Assembly (NCBI RefSeq): GCF_004310425.1
Contig: NZ_SIUB01000007.1
Span: 62,001-126,000 of the forward strand
Reading direction: 5' to 3'
Source of the DNA: Hansschlegelia quercus
GTDB taxonomy: Bacteria > Pseudomonadota > Alphaproteobacteria > Rhizobiales > Methylopilaceae
Length of the DNA: 64,000 nucleotides
Part shown: positions 50,256 to 59,321 of the stretch, piece after piece
How the letters are laid out: every line of letters starts with the position of its first letter
How positions within the stretch are numbered: position 1 is the stretch's first letter
Position numbers and translations under genes: made by a program
Notes under the pieces: model-generated
Told to the model about the DNA's origin: nothing
Database searches by the model: none
What the model saw: the letters and a program-made list of their open reading frames with translations, nothing else

Positions 50256-52243
50256 TCGCGGAAACAGGCCATTACGCGCTCGTCCTCGCGCTCGCTCTCG
50301 CCATTCTGCAATCCGTGCTGCCGATGTGGGGCGCCCGCGCCCGCGACGCGGCCCTGATGGGGCTGGCGAGCCCGCTCGCGGTCAGCCAGTTCGTGCTGGT
50401 CGCGATCGCGTTCGCCGCGCTGACCCATGCCTACGTGACCTCCGATTTCTCGCTTCTGAACGTCATCGAGAACTCTCATTCGGCAAAGCCGCTGATCTAC
50501 AAGATCTCGGGCGTCTGGGGGAACCACGAGGGCTCGTTGCTCCTCTGGGTGCTGATCCTCGTGCTGTTCGGGGCGCTGGTGGCGGTGTTCGGCCGTAATC
50601 TGCCGGACCGCCTGAAGGCGGACGTGCTCAGCGTCCAGGCGATGATCTCCACCGCTTTCCTAGCTTTCGTGCTGATCACGTCGAACCCGTTCGCCCGGGT
50701 CTCGCCGGCGCCGCTCGAAGGGCAGGACCTCAACCCGCTGCTGCAGGATCCAGGTCTCGCGATCCATCCGCCGCTGCTCTACCTCGGCTATGTCGGCTTC
50801 TCGATGGCGTTCTCCTTCGCCGTCGCCGCGCTGATAGAGGGCAAGGTCGACGCCGCCTGGGCGCGCTGGGTGCGGCCATGGACGCTGATGGCGTGGTGCT
50901 TCCTGACGCTCGGCATCGCGATGGGCTCGTACTGGGCCTATTACGAGCTCGGCTGGGGCGGCTTCTGGTTCTGGGATCCCGTCGAGAATGCGTCGCTGAT
51001 GCCGTGGCTCTCCGGCACCGCGCTGCTGCATTCCGCGGTCGTGATGGAGAAGCGTGAGGCGCTCAAGGTCTGGACGATCCTGCTCGCGCTGCTGACCTTT
51101 GCGCTTTCGCTGCTCGGCACCTTCCTCGTGCGCTCCGGCGTGCTGACCTCGGTCCACGCCTTCGCCGTCGATCCGGCGCGCGGCGTCGCGATCCTGATCA
51201 TCCTCACGCTGTTCGTCGGCGGCAGCCTCGCGCTTTACGCCATCCGCGCGCCGGCGTTGAAACAGGGTGGCCTGTTCGCGCCGGTGAGCCGCGAAGGCGC
51301 GTTGGTGCTGAACAACATCTTTTTGACCGCGGCCTGCGCGGCGGTGTTCATCGGCACGCTCTACCCGCTCGCGCTCGAAGCGGCGACCGGCGAGAAGATC
51401 TCGGTCGGGCCGCCCTTCTTCAACATGACCTTCGGGCCGATCATGCTGCCGGTCATGCTGGTGATGCCGTTCGCTCCGCTGCTCGCGTGGAAGCGCGGCG
51501 ACGCGCTGAGGGCCGCCCAGGGCATGATCACGGCGCTTGGCGTCGCGATCGTTGCGACCGCGCTGGTCGCAGGCTTCGTGCGTGGCGGTCCGACGCTCGC
51601 GCCGGTCGGCGTCGGGCTTGCGCTGTTCACGATCGTCGGCGCTTTCGCCGAGATCCAGGGCCGCCTGAAGCTGTTCGGCATCCCGCTCGGCGACAGCTTG
51701 CGGCGGGCGAGGGGCCTTCCGACCTCCGCCTGGGGCGGCGCGCTCGCTCATGCCGGCATGGGCGTGACGCTGCTCGGCGTCATCGGAGCGACCGCATGGG
51801 CGAGCGAGACGGTGACGGCGATCCGCCCCGGCGAGACGATGAAGATCGCCGGCTACGAGTTGGCCTTCCGCGATCTCGAGAAGCGCGACGGCCCGAACTA
51901 TCGCTCGACGGTCGCGATGATCGACGTGCGCAAGGATGGCGAGAGCGTCACGACGGTCGAGCCGGCGCGCAGGCTTTATCTCGCGCGCAAGATGGACCTG
52001 TCGGAATCCTCCATCGCCACCTTCGGCCTGTCGCAGCTCTATGCCTCGATGGCGGAGGAGCGCACCGACGGCGCGACGGGCTTCCGGGTGACCTACAAGC
52101 CGCTCGTCGTCCTGATCTGGCTTGGCGCGATCGTCATGGCGCTCGGCGGCGGATTGTCGCTCGCAGATCGACGCCTGCGCGTCGGCGCGCCGCGCAAGGC
52201 GTCTGTCCGCGCAGCGCCGCCGCAGTTGCAGCCGGCGGAATGA
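50252..52243 (+). CDS. ccmF: Cytochrome c heme lyase CcmF (CycK)
   Basis: The protein has 663 residues with about 15 membrane spans. It contains the tryptophan-rich WWD motif ('[20 protein letters not shown]') and conserved periplasmic His regions such as '[20 protein letters not shown]' and '[13 protein letters not shown]'-like '[20 protein letters not shown]'. CcmF transfers heme from CcmE to apocytochrome c in the periplasm together with CcmH and CcmI. The ATG at 50252 overlaps the ccmE stop. A family A palindrome follows the stop. Confidence 0.97.
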   Translation: MIAETGHYALVLALALAILQSVLPMWGARARDAALMGLASPLAVSQFVLVAIAFAALTHAYVTSDFSLLNVIENSHSAKPLIYKISGVWGNHEGSLLLWVLILVLFGALVAVFGRNLPDRLKADVLSVQAMISTAFLAFVLITSNPFARVSPAPLEGQDLNPLLQDPGLAIHPPLLYLGYVGFSMAFSFAVAALIEGKVDAAWARWVRPWTLMAWCFLTLGIAMGSYWAYYELGWGGFWFWDPVENASLMPWLSGTALLHSAVVMEKREALKVWTILLALLTFALSLLGTFLVRSGVLTSVHAFAVDPARGVAILIILTLFVGGSLALYAIRAPALKQGGLFAPVSREGALVLNNIFLTAACAAVFIGTLYPLALEAATGEKISVGPPFFNMTFGPIMLPVMLVMPFAPLLAWKRGDALRAAQGMITALGVAIVATALVAGFVRGGPTLAPVGVGLALFTIVGAFAEIQGRLKLFGIPLGDSLRRARGLPTSAWGGALAHAGMGVTLLGVIGATAWASETVTAIRPGETMKIAGYELAFRDLEKRDGPNYRSTVAMIDVRKDGESVTTVEPARRLYLARKMDLSESSIATFGLSQLYASMAEERTDGATGFRVTYKPLVVLIWLGAIVMALGGGLSLADRRLRVGAPRKASVRAAPPQLQPAE

Positions 52244-52260
52244 CGAGGTGGACAGCGTCT

Positions 52261-52375
52261 GCGTGCTTCGAGACGCCCGCTCACGCGGGCTCCTCAGCAT
52301 GAGGAAAAGTCCTGCTTTCGCCGTCCTTCGCGGTCTTCATGCTGAGGAGGCCCGCAGGGCCGCCTCGAAGCATGC
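52261..52375. repeat. Family A palindromic element, copy 2
   Basis: The first 45 bases match copy 1 (32281-32325) except for one base. The end at 52359-52375 is an imperfect inverted copy (CGCCTCGAAGCATGC). It occupies the gap between ccmF and ccmH, and the ATG used by ccmH (52299) lies inside it at CAGCATGAGG. Confidence 0.85.
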
Positions 52376-52853
52376 AGCGCGTCTCGGCCTCGTCTGTCTT
52401 CTGGCCTTCGCGAGCACGCCCGCCTTCGCCGTGAACCCCGGCGAGCAACTGGCCGATCCCGCGCTCGAAGCCCGTGCGCGCGATCTCGGCGCCGAGCTGC
52501 GCTGCATGGTCTGCCAGAACCAGTCGATCGACGATTCCGACGCTCCTCTCGCCAAGGATCTCCGTCTGCTGGTCCGCGAACGGGTGAAAGCCGGCGACAG
52601 CGACGAAGCCGTGCTGGACTTCCTCGTCGCGCGCTATGGCGACTTCGTTCTTCTCAGGCCTCGTTTTCGCCTCGAAACGCTGCTGCTTTGGGGCTTCGCG
52701 CCGTTTCTGCTCGTCGCGGGTCTTTTGGGCTATGCCGTCTGGGCGTTTCGCGCGCGTCGTGCGGGACGGTCGCTCGATGGCCTGACGGATGACGAGCAAG
52801 CCCGGCTCGAGGCGCTGCTGGCGCGCGAGGCGGAAGCCAGCCGGCCTTCCTGA
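52299..52853 (+). CDS. ccmH: Cytochrome c maturation protein CcmH (CycL)
   Basis: The protein has 184 residues. After a signal peptide ('[17 protein letters not shown]') the mature domain begins [20 protein letters not shown] and shows the thioredoxin-like CxxC motif in '[20 protein letters not shown]', then a membrane span ('[20 protein letters not shown]'). CcmH reduces the apocytochrome CxxCH motif. The only in-frame ATG near the signal peptide is at 52299, inside the family A repeat, so about 25 N-terminal residues are repeat-encoded. No ATG fits the usual CcmH start. Confidence 0.93.
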   Translation: MRKSPAFAVLRGLHAEEARRAASKHAARLGLVCLLAFASTPAFAVNPGEQLADPALEARARDLGAELRCMVCQNQSIDDSDAPLAKDLRLLVRERVKAGDSDEAVLDFLVARYGDFVLLRPRFRLETLLLWGFAPFLLVAGLLGYAVWAFRARRAGRSLDGLTDDEQARLEALLAREAEASRPS

Positions 52854-53006
52854 TCTCCGCGCAAGCCTTCCGTTTCTCACAAGGCGGCGAGCGTCTTACG
52901 AAGATTTCATGCGTTCGACAGCAGCGCGTAAGGCGAAATGCGTGAATCTTCGCTTCGAACGCCCATATCCGGCGAACGCAAATTTCCGATCGGAGACACA
53001 ATCGCA

Positions 53007-54575
53007 ATGACGATCGTTCGCAATCAGCCGTCCGATAGACGAGACGGCTTCCTCGGCCGGGGTCGCAAGACAGTCATCGCCTCCGCGATCGCGCTTGGGG
53101 TCGCCGGCGCGCTTGGCGGCCAGGCGGTCGTGTCTTCGGTGAGCCCGGCCTTCGCAGAAGCGCCTTCGGCGATCCAGCCTCAGGCGGGCCCGGCGCTGCC
53201 GAGTTTCGCCGATGTCGTCGACCGGGTGAAACCCGCCGTCGTCAGCGTCCGCGTGAAGAACATCGCGACCGACGATGAGTCCGACGCGACCGGCCCGGGC
53301 GGCGGTCAGGGTCCGAACATGGACCAGATCCCGGACGAGCTTAAGCCGTTCCTGAAGCGTTTCTTCGGCCAGAAGGGCCAGGGCGGCCCGGGCGCGCAGA
53401 AGCCGAAGCCGCATCTCGGCATGGCGCAGGGCTCCGGCTTCTTCATCTCCGCCGACGGCTACGTCGTGACCAACAATCACGTCGTGCAGGGCGCCAAGGA
53501 AGTCGAACTCGCCCCCGACGACAACACGACCTACAAGGCGAAGGTCGTCGGCACCGACGCGCGGACTGATCTTGCGCTCCTCAAGGTCGTCAGCGACCGT
53601 AAGGACTTCCCCTTCGTGAAGTTCGGCGACGACGCCGGGCCGCGCGTGGGCGACTGGGTCATCGCGGTCGGCAATCCCTTCGGCCTCGGCGGCTCGGTCA
53701 CGGCCGGCATCGTCTCGGCCCGTGGTCGCGACATCAATTCCGGCCCCTATGACGACTTCCTTCAGATCGACGCGGCGGTGAACCGCGGCAATTCCGGCGG
53801 CCCGACCTTCAACCTGAAAGGCGAAGTCGTCGGAGTGAACACCGCGATCTACTCGCCCTCGGGCGGCAATGTCGGCATCGCTTTCTCGATCCCGTCTGAA
53901 GTCGCGAAGACGATCGTCGACAAGTTGAAGTCCGGCAACTCGATCGCGCGTGGCTATATCGGCGTGCAGATCCAGCCCGTCACCGACGACATCGCCGAGA
54001 GCCTCGGCCTGCCGAAGGCTCAGGGCGCGCTGGTGGCGGAAGCCCAGAAGGGCACGCCGGGCGAGCAGGCCGGCCTGAAGTCCGGAGACGCGATCCTCAA
54101 GGTCGACGGCGAGGAGATCGAGAACGCCCGCGCGCTCTCGCGCAAGATCGCCTCGATGGATCCGGGCAAGGCGGTCACGCTGACGATCTGGCGGGACGGC
54201 AAGGAAGAGACGAAGTCGCTGAAGCTCGGCACGCTGCCGGAAGAAGCAAAGCAGGCGTCGCTCGATCAGGGAGACCAGGACGAGTCGGGCTCCTCCAAGG
54301 TCAAGCTCGGCATCGCGGTCACTCCGGCCTCGAAGATGGCGGGCGCGGGCGATCAGGGCCTCGTCGTGACGGAAGTCGAAGAAGATGGCGCCGCGGCCGG
54401 CAAGCTCGAGCAGGGCGACGTCATTATGCGCGTGGGAGGCAAGACGGTGTCGAGCGTCTCCGACGTGACGGCCTCTCTCGACGAGGCGCAGAAAGCGGGC
54501 AAGAAGTCCGTCCTGCTCCTCGTCAAACGGAACGACGCCACCCGCTTCGTTCCGATTGAGATCGGCAAGGGCTGA
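53007..54575 (+). CDS. degP: Periplasmic serine protease/chaperone DegP (Do family)
   Basis: This protease has 522 residues. The N-terminal signal region is followed by a trypsin-like domain with His near 158 (TNNHVV), Asp near 188 (ARTDLALLKV) and Ser near 263 (NRGNSGGPTF). Two PDZ domains follow (the first begins 'ARGYIGVQIQPVTDDIAESL' and the second 'KLGIAVTPASKMAGAGDQGL'). It degrades misfolded envelope proteins. The ATG at 53007 follows CGGAG. In rhizobia degP also follows cycHJKL, as here. Confidence 0.96.
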   Translation: MTIVRNQPSDRRDGFLGRGRKTVIASAIALGVAGALGGQAVVSSVSPAFAEAPSAIQPQAGPALPSFADVVDRVKPAVVSVRVKNIATDDESDATGPGGGQGPNMDQIPDELKPFLKRFFGQKGQGGPGAQKPKPHLGMAQGSGFFISADGYVVTNNHVVQGAKEVELAPDDNTTYKAKVVGTDARTDLALLKVVSDRKDFPFVKFGDDAGPRVGDWVIAVGNPFGLGGSVTAGIVSARGRDINSGPYDDFLQIDAAVNRGNSGGPTFNLKGEVVGVNTAIYSPSGGNVGIAFSIPSEVAKTIVDKLKSGNSIARGYIGVQIQPVTDDIAESLGLPKAQGALVAEAQKGTPGEQAGLKSGDAILKVDGEEIENARALSRKIASMDPGKAVTLTIWRDGKEETKSLKLGTLPEEAKQASLDQGDQDESGSSKVKLGIAVTPASKMAGAGDQGLVVTEVEEDGAAAGKLEQGDVIMRVGGKTVSSVSDVTASLDEAQKAGKKSVLLLVKRNDATRFVPIEIGKG

Positions 54576-54589
54576 GCCCTTCGCCGTCC

Positions 54590-54631
54590 GGGTCCTGATC
54601 ACGCGTCGACCCCCCGCGACGCTCAGGACCC
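54590..54631. terminator. First hairpin downstream of degP
   Basis: Inverted repeat GGGTCCTGA (54590-54598) and TCAGGACCC (54623-54631) with a 24-base loop. A second stronger hairpin follows at once. No T tract is present. Confidence 0.4.
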
Positions 54632-54639
54632 GTCATGCG

Positions 54640-54674
54640 AGCGGCGGACGGTTTCCCCCGATCCGTCCGCCGCT
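54640..54674 (+). terminator. Second hairpin downstream of degP
   Basis: A perfect 12-bp stem AGCGGCGGACGG/CCGTCCGCCGCT with an 11-base loop that holds a TTT run and a C tract. It separates degP from the two-component genes and probably terminates the ccm-degP transcript, although a T tract is missing. Confidence 0.5.
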
Positions 54675-54789
54675 CTGCGCTTCTGGACCGGCCCTCGCGA
54701 GGTACTTCCCCTCGCCCTCGTAAGGACCGCGTTCATGGTTCGGCGGCCATCCGCCCACGATCTCCTTGCAGCCCGACGAGAGCCGCGTC

Positions 54790-55482
54790 ATGACCTCGGC
54801 GATGAAGCTCCTGATCGTCGAGGACGACCGCGAAGCCGCGGCTTATGTCGTCAAGGCGTTCGCCGAGGCCGGCCACGTCGCCGACCACGCGGCGGACGGC
54901 GTCGACGCCTACGAACTGGCGACCGGCCAGACCTATGACGTGCTGGTTGTCGACCGCATGCTGCCAAAGCTCGATGGGCTCTCGCTGATCGGCCGCCTGC
55001 GGGCTGAGGGCGCGAAGACCCCTGTGTTGATCCTGTCGGCGCTGGGCCAAGTCGATGACCGCGTGCAGGGCCTGCGCGCCGGCGGCGACGACTATCTCAC
55101 CAAGCCTTACGCCTTCGCCGAACTGCTCGCGCGCGTCGAGGCGCTGTCGCGGCGTGGCGGGCCCGCGGCGACGGAGACGGTCTACCGGATTGGCGAACTC
55201 GAGCTCGACCGGCTATCTCACACGGTGACCCGCGGCGGGCAGGACATTCCGCTGCAGCCGCGCGAATTCCGGCTCCTCGAATACCTCATGCGCAACGCCG
55301 GACAGGTCGTGACGCGCACCATGTTGCTCGAGAACGTCTGGGACTATCATTTCGACCCCCAGACCAACGTGATCGACGTCCATGTCTCCCGCCTGCGCTC
55401 GAAGATCGACAAGGGCTTCGACAAGCCGCTGCTGCACACCGTGCGCGGCGCGGGATACATGATCCGTGACGGCGCTCGGTAA
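54790..55482 (+). CDS. OmpR-type response regulator next to degP
   Basis: The regulator has 230 residues. The receiver domain has D55 (DVLVVDRMLPKLDG), acidic residues at IVEDDR and the Lys in LTKPYAF. The C-terminal DNA-binding domain shows 'IPLQPREFRLLEYLMRNAGQ' and 'NVIDVHVSRLRSKIDKGFD'. It overlaps the kinase gene by 17 bases. An ATG at 54802 is an alternative start. Position after degP suggests a periplasmic stress sensor, as in the degP-linked pair of Sinorhizobium. Confidence 0.93.
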   Translation: MTSAMKLLIVEDDREAAAYVVKAFAEAGHVADHAADGVDAYELATGQTYDVLVVDRMLPKLDGLSLIGRLRAEGAKTPVLILSALGQVDDRVQGLRAGGDDYLTKPYAFAELLARVEALSRRGGPAATETVYRIGELELDRLSHTVTRGGQDIPLQPREFRLLEYLMRNAGQVVTRTMLLENVWDYHFDPQTNVIDVHVSRLRSKIDKGFDKPLLHTVRGAGYMIRDGAR

Positions 55483-56911
55483 GCTCCTCCGAACAACCGC
55501 GTTCAAGCTGGCGCTCGCCTATCTCACGGTGTTCGCCGCACTTTCGATGGTCGTGCTCGGCTACGTCGCGTGGCATGCGAACGCCCTGCTCGCGGGCCAG
55601 CTCAACGCGACTGTCAACGCCGAGATCACCGGCCTCGCCGAGCAGTACCGCCAAGGCGGCATCCGCAAGCTCGTCGCGGTGGTCGACGAGCGCTCCAACA
55701 GATCTCCGAGCGGCACCCTCTATCTGCTGACGACTTATTCCGGTGAGGTGCTGGCCGGCAACGTCGTCGCCGCGCCCGCCGCGTCGCTGGCGGAAGCCGG
55801 CGAGCGCGAGATTCCGTATCAGCGCACCGGTGAGACCGCGACCGCGCCTTACCCGGCTGTCGTGCGCGTCTTTCTGTTGCCGGGCGGCTACCGCCTGATG
55901 GTCGGCCGCGACACCGAGGAGCGCGAGCGGCTTTCGGGCGTGATCGCGAACGCCGTGCAATGGTCGCTCGCGCTCGTCATCGTGCTCGGGCTCGCAGGCG
56001 GCGTTTTCGTCGCGCGCCGAGTGCTGAAGCGCCTCGACGCCATGACCGAGACCAGCCGCACCATCATGGCGGGCGATCTCTCGGGACGTCTCGTGGTCAC
56101 GGGCTCCGACGACGAGTTCGACCGGCTGGCGCAGGCGACCAACGCGATGCTCGACCGCATCAACGAATTGATGGCGGGCCTCAAGGAGGTCTCCGACAAC
56201 ATCGCTCATGATCTGAAAACCCCGCTGACGCGGCTCAGGAACCGGGCGGAAGCCGCCTTGCGCGACGCGCGGAGCGAGGAGGACTGGCAGACCGCCATGG
56301 AGCAGGTCATCGCCGAGTCCGACGGCATGATCCGCATCTTCAACGCGCTGCTGCTGATCGCGCGCGCCGAGTCCGGCGGCGCCCGAGGGCAGCTCGCGGA
56401 GGTGGACCTCGCGGAGATCGCCCGCGGCGTCGCCGAGCTCTACGAGCCGCTGGCCGACGAGCGTGGCGCCCGGCTGACGGCGCATGCGCCGCAAGCGGTT
56501 CCGGTGCTGGGCAATCGCGAACTGATCGGTCAGCTCGCGGCGAACCTTGTCGAGAACGCGCTGAACTATGGCGCGCCTGACGGCGGAGGCGAGGTCCATG
56601 TCGCCGCCACCGCCGATGGCGGGGAAGCGCGCCTGATCGTCGCCGACCGCGGCCCCGGCATCCCCCCCGAAGATCGCCATCGCGCCATGGAGCGCTTCGT
56701 TCGGCTCGACACGTCACGGTCCCAGCCGGGCTCGGGTCTAGGCTTGGCGCTCGCCGCGGCCGTCTCCCGCCTCTATGGCGGGTCGCTCGCGCTTGAGGAC
56801 AACGCGCCGGGATTGCGCGCCGTCGTCACCTTGCCGAGAGCCGCGCAGGCGGTGCTCGCGCCCGCCGAGACGAAGCGGCTTCCGCCGGCTGAGCCGCTCG
56901 CCGCCGAGTAG
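55466..56911 (+). CDS. Sensor histidine kinase next to degP
   Basis: The kinase has 481 residues with two membrane spans ('LALAYLTVFAALSMVVLGYV' near 15-34 and 'SLALVIVLGLAGGVFVARRV' near 168-187), a periplasmic domain between them, and a HAMP region after the second. The phospho-His is in NIAHDLKTPLTRL. The ATPase domain has 'LIGQLAANLVENALNYGAPD', DRGPGIP and 'SQPGSGLGLALAAAV'. The start GTG at 55466 overlaps the regulator gene, so the two are translated together. Confidence 0.93.
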   Translation: MTALGKLLRTTAFKLALAYLTVFAALSMVVLGYVAWHANALLAGQLNATVNAEITGLAEQYRQGGIRKLVAVVDERSNRSPSGTLYLLTTYSGEVLAGNVVAAPAASLAEAGEREIPYQRTGETATAPYPAVVRVFLLPGGYRLMVGRDTEERERLSGVIANAVQWSLALVIVLGLAGGVFVARRVLKRLDAMTETSRTIMAGDLSGRLVVTGSDDEFDRLAQATNAMLDRINELMAGLKEVSDNIAHDLKTPLTRLRNRAEAALRDARSEEDWQTAMEQVIAESDGMIRIFNALLLIARAESGGARGQLAEVDLAEIARGVAELYEPLADERGARLTAHAPQAVPVLGNRELIGQLAANLVENALNYGAPDGGGEVHVAATADGGEARLIVADRGPGIPPEDRHRAMERFVRLDTSRSQPGSGLGLALAAAVSRLYGGSLALEDNAPGLRAVVTLPRAAQAVLAPAETKRLPPAEPLAAE

Positions 56912-57039
56912 CGCCCGCGGCTTGCTTCGGCCCGCCCCGCATGGCACTCCGTCGGTCCACCAGTCTCGAGAACGGATCGGACGGGCCGCCGATAAGCGCT
57001 TCCCTTGATCCTCTCGGCCACCCACGCAGGAGACGGACG

Positions 57040-57249
57040 TTGGACAAACGCGAGCTCGAGCGCGTGCAGAGCTATCTGCGCAAGCTGTTTCAGAATCAGA
57101 CGTTCCGCGTCGTCGCCCGGCCGCGTAAGGACGACTCCGCCGAGGTCTATCTCGGCGAGGAGTTCATCGGCGTGGTGTTCCGCGACGACGAGGACGGCGA
57201 TCTCTCCTACAATTTCCAGATGGCGATCCTCGAAACCGACCTCGAGTGA
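57040..57249 (+). CDS. DUF3126 family protein
   Basis: The protein has 69 residues and matches the alphaproteobacterial DUF3126 family: 'LDKRELERVQSYLRKLFQNQ' at the start, then 'FRVVARPRKDDSAEVYLGEE' and 'FIGVVFRDDEDGDLSYNFQM'. Function unknown. The TTG at 57040 follows AGGAGA seven bases upstream and begins at the family's usual N-terminus, while an ATG at 56941 adds 33 unlike residues. Confidence 0.92.
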   Translation: MDKRELERVQSYLRKLFQNQTFRVVARPRKDDSAEVYLGEEFIGVVFRDDEDGDLSYNFQMAILETDLE

Positions 57250-57335
57250 TCCTGCGCCATAATGGGACGGCCCGCTTCTTGCGGTAAAGATTTCGTTAAG
57301 CGCGGCCTGCCGCTGCGCGACGGAGCCGCGGTCCC

Positions 57336-57635
57336 ATGCACATCCTCACCGGATTTCTGACGATCGCGCTCGGCTTCGCCATTTCGGGCGCGGCCGCCTC
57401 GGCCTTCGAGGCGCTGACCGAACGCCGGGCGAGCTTCCGGCTGCTCCGGGAACCTGATGTGACCGCGGTCGCCGCGGTCCCGGTGGTCACGATCGGCGGG
57501 TCCTATATCATCGCCCGCAACCTGCTGCTGTCGGGCGTGAAGCGCCCGGCATGGGCCGTGTGCGTCGGCACCGTGGTCTTCGGCCTCTGGAGCCTCGTCA
57601 TCGGATCGGCGGCGCTGAACGCAGTCGTCGGGTAG
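57336..57635 (+). CDS. Small conserved membrane protein
   Basis: The protein has 99 residues with three or four hydrophobic segments ('ILTGFLTIALGFAISGAAAS', 'VTAVAAVPVVTIGGSYIIAR', 'AWAVCVGTVVFGLWSLVIGS'). The intervening loop is charged (EALTERRASFRLL). No family name was recalled with certainty. It lies between DUF3126 and the carbonic anhydrase-like gene on the same strand. Confidence 0.75.
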   Translation: MHILTGFLTIALGFAISGAAASAFEALTERRASFRLLREPDVTAVAAVPVVTIGGSYIIARNLLLSGVKRPAWAVCVGTVVFGLWSLVIGSAALNAVVG

Positions 57636-57659
57636 CCAACAGCGTCTTAGGGGATTGAG

Positions 57660-58190
57660 ATGGGGATCTATTCGCTAGGGGCGGTCAGCCCGACGCTTCC
57701 CGCGAACGGCCGCTATTACGTGGCGGACAGCGCCGTCGTGGTCGGCGACGTCGTGCTGCGCGAGGACGCGAGCGTCTGGTTCGGCTCCGTCCTGCGCGGC
57801 GACAACGAGTCCATCACGATCGGCGCGCGTTCGAACGTCCAGGACGGCTGCGTGCTGCACACCGACCCCGGTTTCCCGCTTGTCATGGGCGAGGACAGCT
57901 CCATCGGCCATGGCGCCATCGTCCATGGCTGCACGATCGGCGACGGCACGCTGATCGGGATGGGCGCGACGATCCTCAACGGCGCAAAGATCGGCAACCA
58001 CTGCCTCGTCGGCGCCGGCGCGCTGGTGACCGAGGGCAAGGAGTTCCCGGACTTCTCGATGATCATCGGCTCGCCCGCGCGCGCCGTGAAGACGCTGGGA
58101 CCGGAGTTCGAGGTCCGCCAGCTCGGCGGCGCGGCCCGCTACGTCGCGAACGGTCGCCGCTTCCGCGAAGAGATGAAGCGGATCGATTGA
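57660..58190 (+). CDS. Gamma carbonic anhydrase family protein
   Basis: The protein has 176 residues of left-handed beta-helix type with hexapeptide repeats ('VVVGDVVLREDASVWFGSVL', 'RGDNESITIGARSNVQDGCV' and 'SSIGHGAIVHGCTIGDGTLI'). Candidate metal-binding histidines are in LHTDPG, GHGAIVHGC. The usual YrdA/CaiE-type family members bind zinc and may act as anhydrases or CoA-binding proteins. GGGGATTGAG precedes the ATG. Anhydrase activity is not proven. Confidence 0.92.
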   Translation: MGIYSLGAVSPTLPANGRYYVADSAVVVGDVVLREDASVWFGSVLRGDNESITIGARSNVQDGCVLHTDPGFPLVMGEDSSIGHGAIVHGCTIGDGTLIGMGATILNGAKIGNHCLVGAGALVTEGKEFPDFSMIIGSPARAVKTLGPEFEVRQLGGAARYVANGRRFREEMKRID

Positions 58191-58224
58191 TCGTCGCCCT
58201 CGTCGGAATGGGCTCAGAAAAGGC

Positions 58225-58255
58225 GAGGCCGGCTTCTGGGCGAGAAGCCGGCCTC
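58225..58255. terminator. Hairpin between convergent genes
   Basis: A perfect 13-bp stem GAGGCCGGCTTCT/AGAAGCCGGCCTC with a five-base loop lies between the gamma carbonic anhydrase gene and the convergent transglutaminase-like gene. No T tract is present, but the position suits bidirectional termination. Confidence 0.55.
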
Positions 58256-58324
58256 TGGCTGCGGTCGATCTGGGGCGGGGTGGGGACGTGATCGGCCGCG
58301 GCGTTCGTGAAACTTTGTGGCGCT

Positions 58325-58960
58325 TTACGGCGCTGCGGCGACGCCCACCGGACCGACCCCGTCGCCAAGCAGGACCCAGCGGTTCTGGTCGTTCTGGCTC
58401 TGGCGCTTGATGAAGGTGTAGCCAGTCTCGAACCAGGGCTTGACGTCATCGACCTGGTTGTCGAGGGCATAGTCGCCGCGGTCAGTGACGACGCTGAGGA
58501 TGGCGTGGCCGTCGCCCTTGAGGTCGCGCACCACGGTGATGAGCAGCGCCTGACGCGGCCAGCCGGCTTCCATCAACATACGGCGCTTCAGCAGCACGTA
58601 GTCCTCGCAGTCGCCCTTGTCGGTCGGGTAGGTCCACTTCTCTTCGACGCCATAGAGATCTTGGTCGGTGACCGGCTGGATCGCGGCGTTGACGCCGCGG
58701 TTGATCGCGTCGAGCTGAGCGAGCTTGGCCGCGGTGAGGCGCACTTTCACCGGCTTTTCGGGCTTCGCGTCGCAGTCCGCCGCGTTCTCCTCGCAGAACT
58801 CGACCCAGCCCATCGGGGCCTTGCTCGAGCCCTCGACCTGCATCGAGGTCGCCATCGCGACATGAAGCGTCTGAGATTTCGCCTCGGTGCAGATGGTGAA
58901 TCCCGCGGTGACAAGTCCCACCAAGATGTAAAGAGCTTTGTTCTTGATCACTTCGAGCAT
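58325..58960 (-). CDS. Bacterial transglutaminase-like cysteine peptidase (BTLCP)
   Basis: The protein has about 211 residues with a signal peptide ('ALYILVGLVTAGFTICTEA'). The catalytic Cys is in DKGDCEDYVLLKR, the His in GDGHAILSVV and the Asp in DYALDNQ, the triad of the BTLCP family. Family members include LapG-type periplasmic proteases that release adhesins; this protein lacks an obvious LapG calcium site. An ATG at 58999 with AAAGGA upstream is an alternative start. It may respond to cyclic-di-GMP signalling, which is inference. Confidence 0.88.
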   Translation of the reverse strand: MLEVIKNKALYILVGLVTAGFTICTEAKSQTLHVAMATSMQVEGSSKAPMGWVEFCEENAADCDAKPEKPVKVRLTAAKLAQLDAINRGVNAAIQPVTDQDLYGVEEKWTYPTDKGDCEDYVLLKRRMLMEAGWPRQALLITVVRDLKGDGHAILSVVTDRGDYALDNQVDDVKPWFETGYTFIKRQSQNDQNRWVLLGDGVGPVGVAAAP

Positions 58961-59321
58961 GTTGCAGTCCCCGTCCTGTCCCGGGATGCAAAGTCTCATA
59001 TTCCTTTTGAAGCCCCGATAAGTAGATGCGCGCTGTTTTAGGTACGATGTTTGTATTTCGGCAATGAATAGGCAAGGTCTTGGTGACGAATGCGGATGCA
59101 TTCCGTTTACCAAGCGAAGTCTGCTCAAGAAAATGAGGGGCGGACTTGGTGGGCTAAACGTTAACGCGCCCCCGGTTTCCGGGGGGTCGTTTTACGAAGC
59201 GTCAACCATATCGCTGAATGGCCGTTCAGACGGCGGAGGTTTCTGCGGCGTCTCGGGGCCGGAAACGAAAAACGCCGCCCCGGAGGGCGGCGCTTTTAAT
59301 CGGACGAAGCAGGCTGGAGGA
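58961..59321. other. Intergenic region between BTLCP and PilZ genes
   Basis: This 361-base stretch separates two minus-strand genes. It holds the BTLCP upstream region (AT-rich around 59000-59060, likely promoter), a short GC hairpin CCCCCGG/CCGGGGG at 59169-59185 and the PilZ terminator at 59268-59297. No convincing gene was found in any frame. Confidence 0.6.
59268..59297 (-). terminator. Terminator after the PilZ gene
   Basis: Stem CGCCGCCC/GGGCGGCG with a four-base loop, flanked by AAAAA on the left and TTTT on the right, so it works in both directions. On the minus strand it ends the PilZ transcript. Confidence 0.85.

Noticed and set aside
50660-52300. A 546-residue minus-strand frame opposite ccmF
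   Set aside because: The CcmF frame has the WWD motif and membrane spans, while this frame is a highly charged shadow sequence.
52896-54602. A 568-residue minus-strand frame opposite degP
   Set aside because: DegP has an intact catalytic triad and PDZ domains; the antisense frame shows no domain and is a shadow.
57283-57299. CtrA-like TAAA...TTAA upstream of the membrane protein gene
   Set aside because: The spacing is eight, not seven, and the first half is imperfect.
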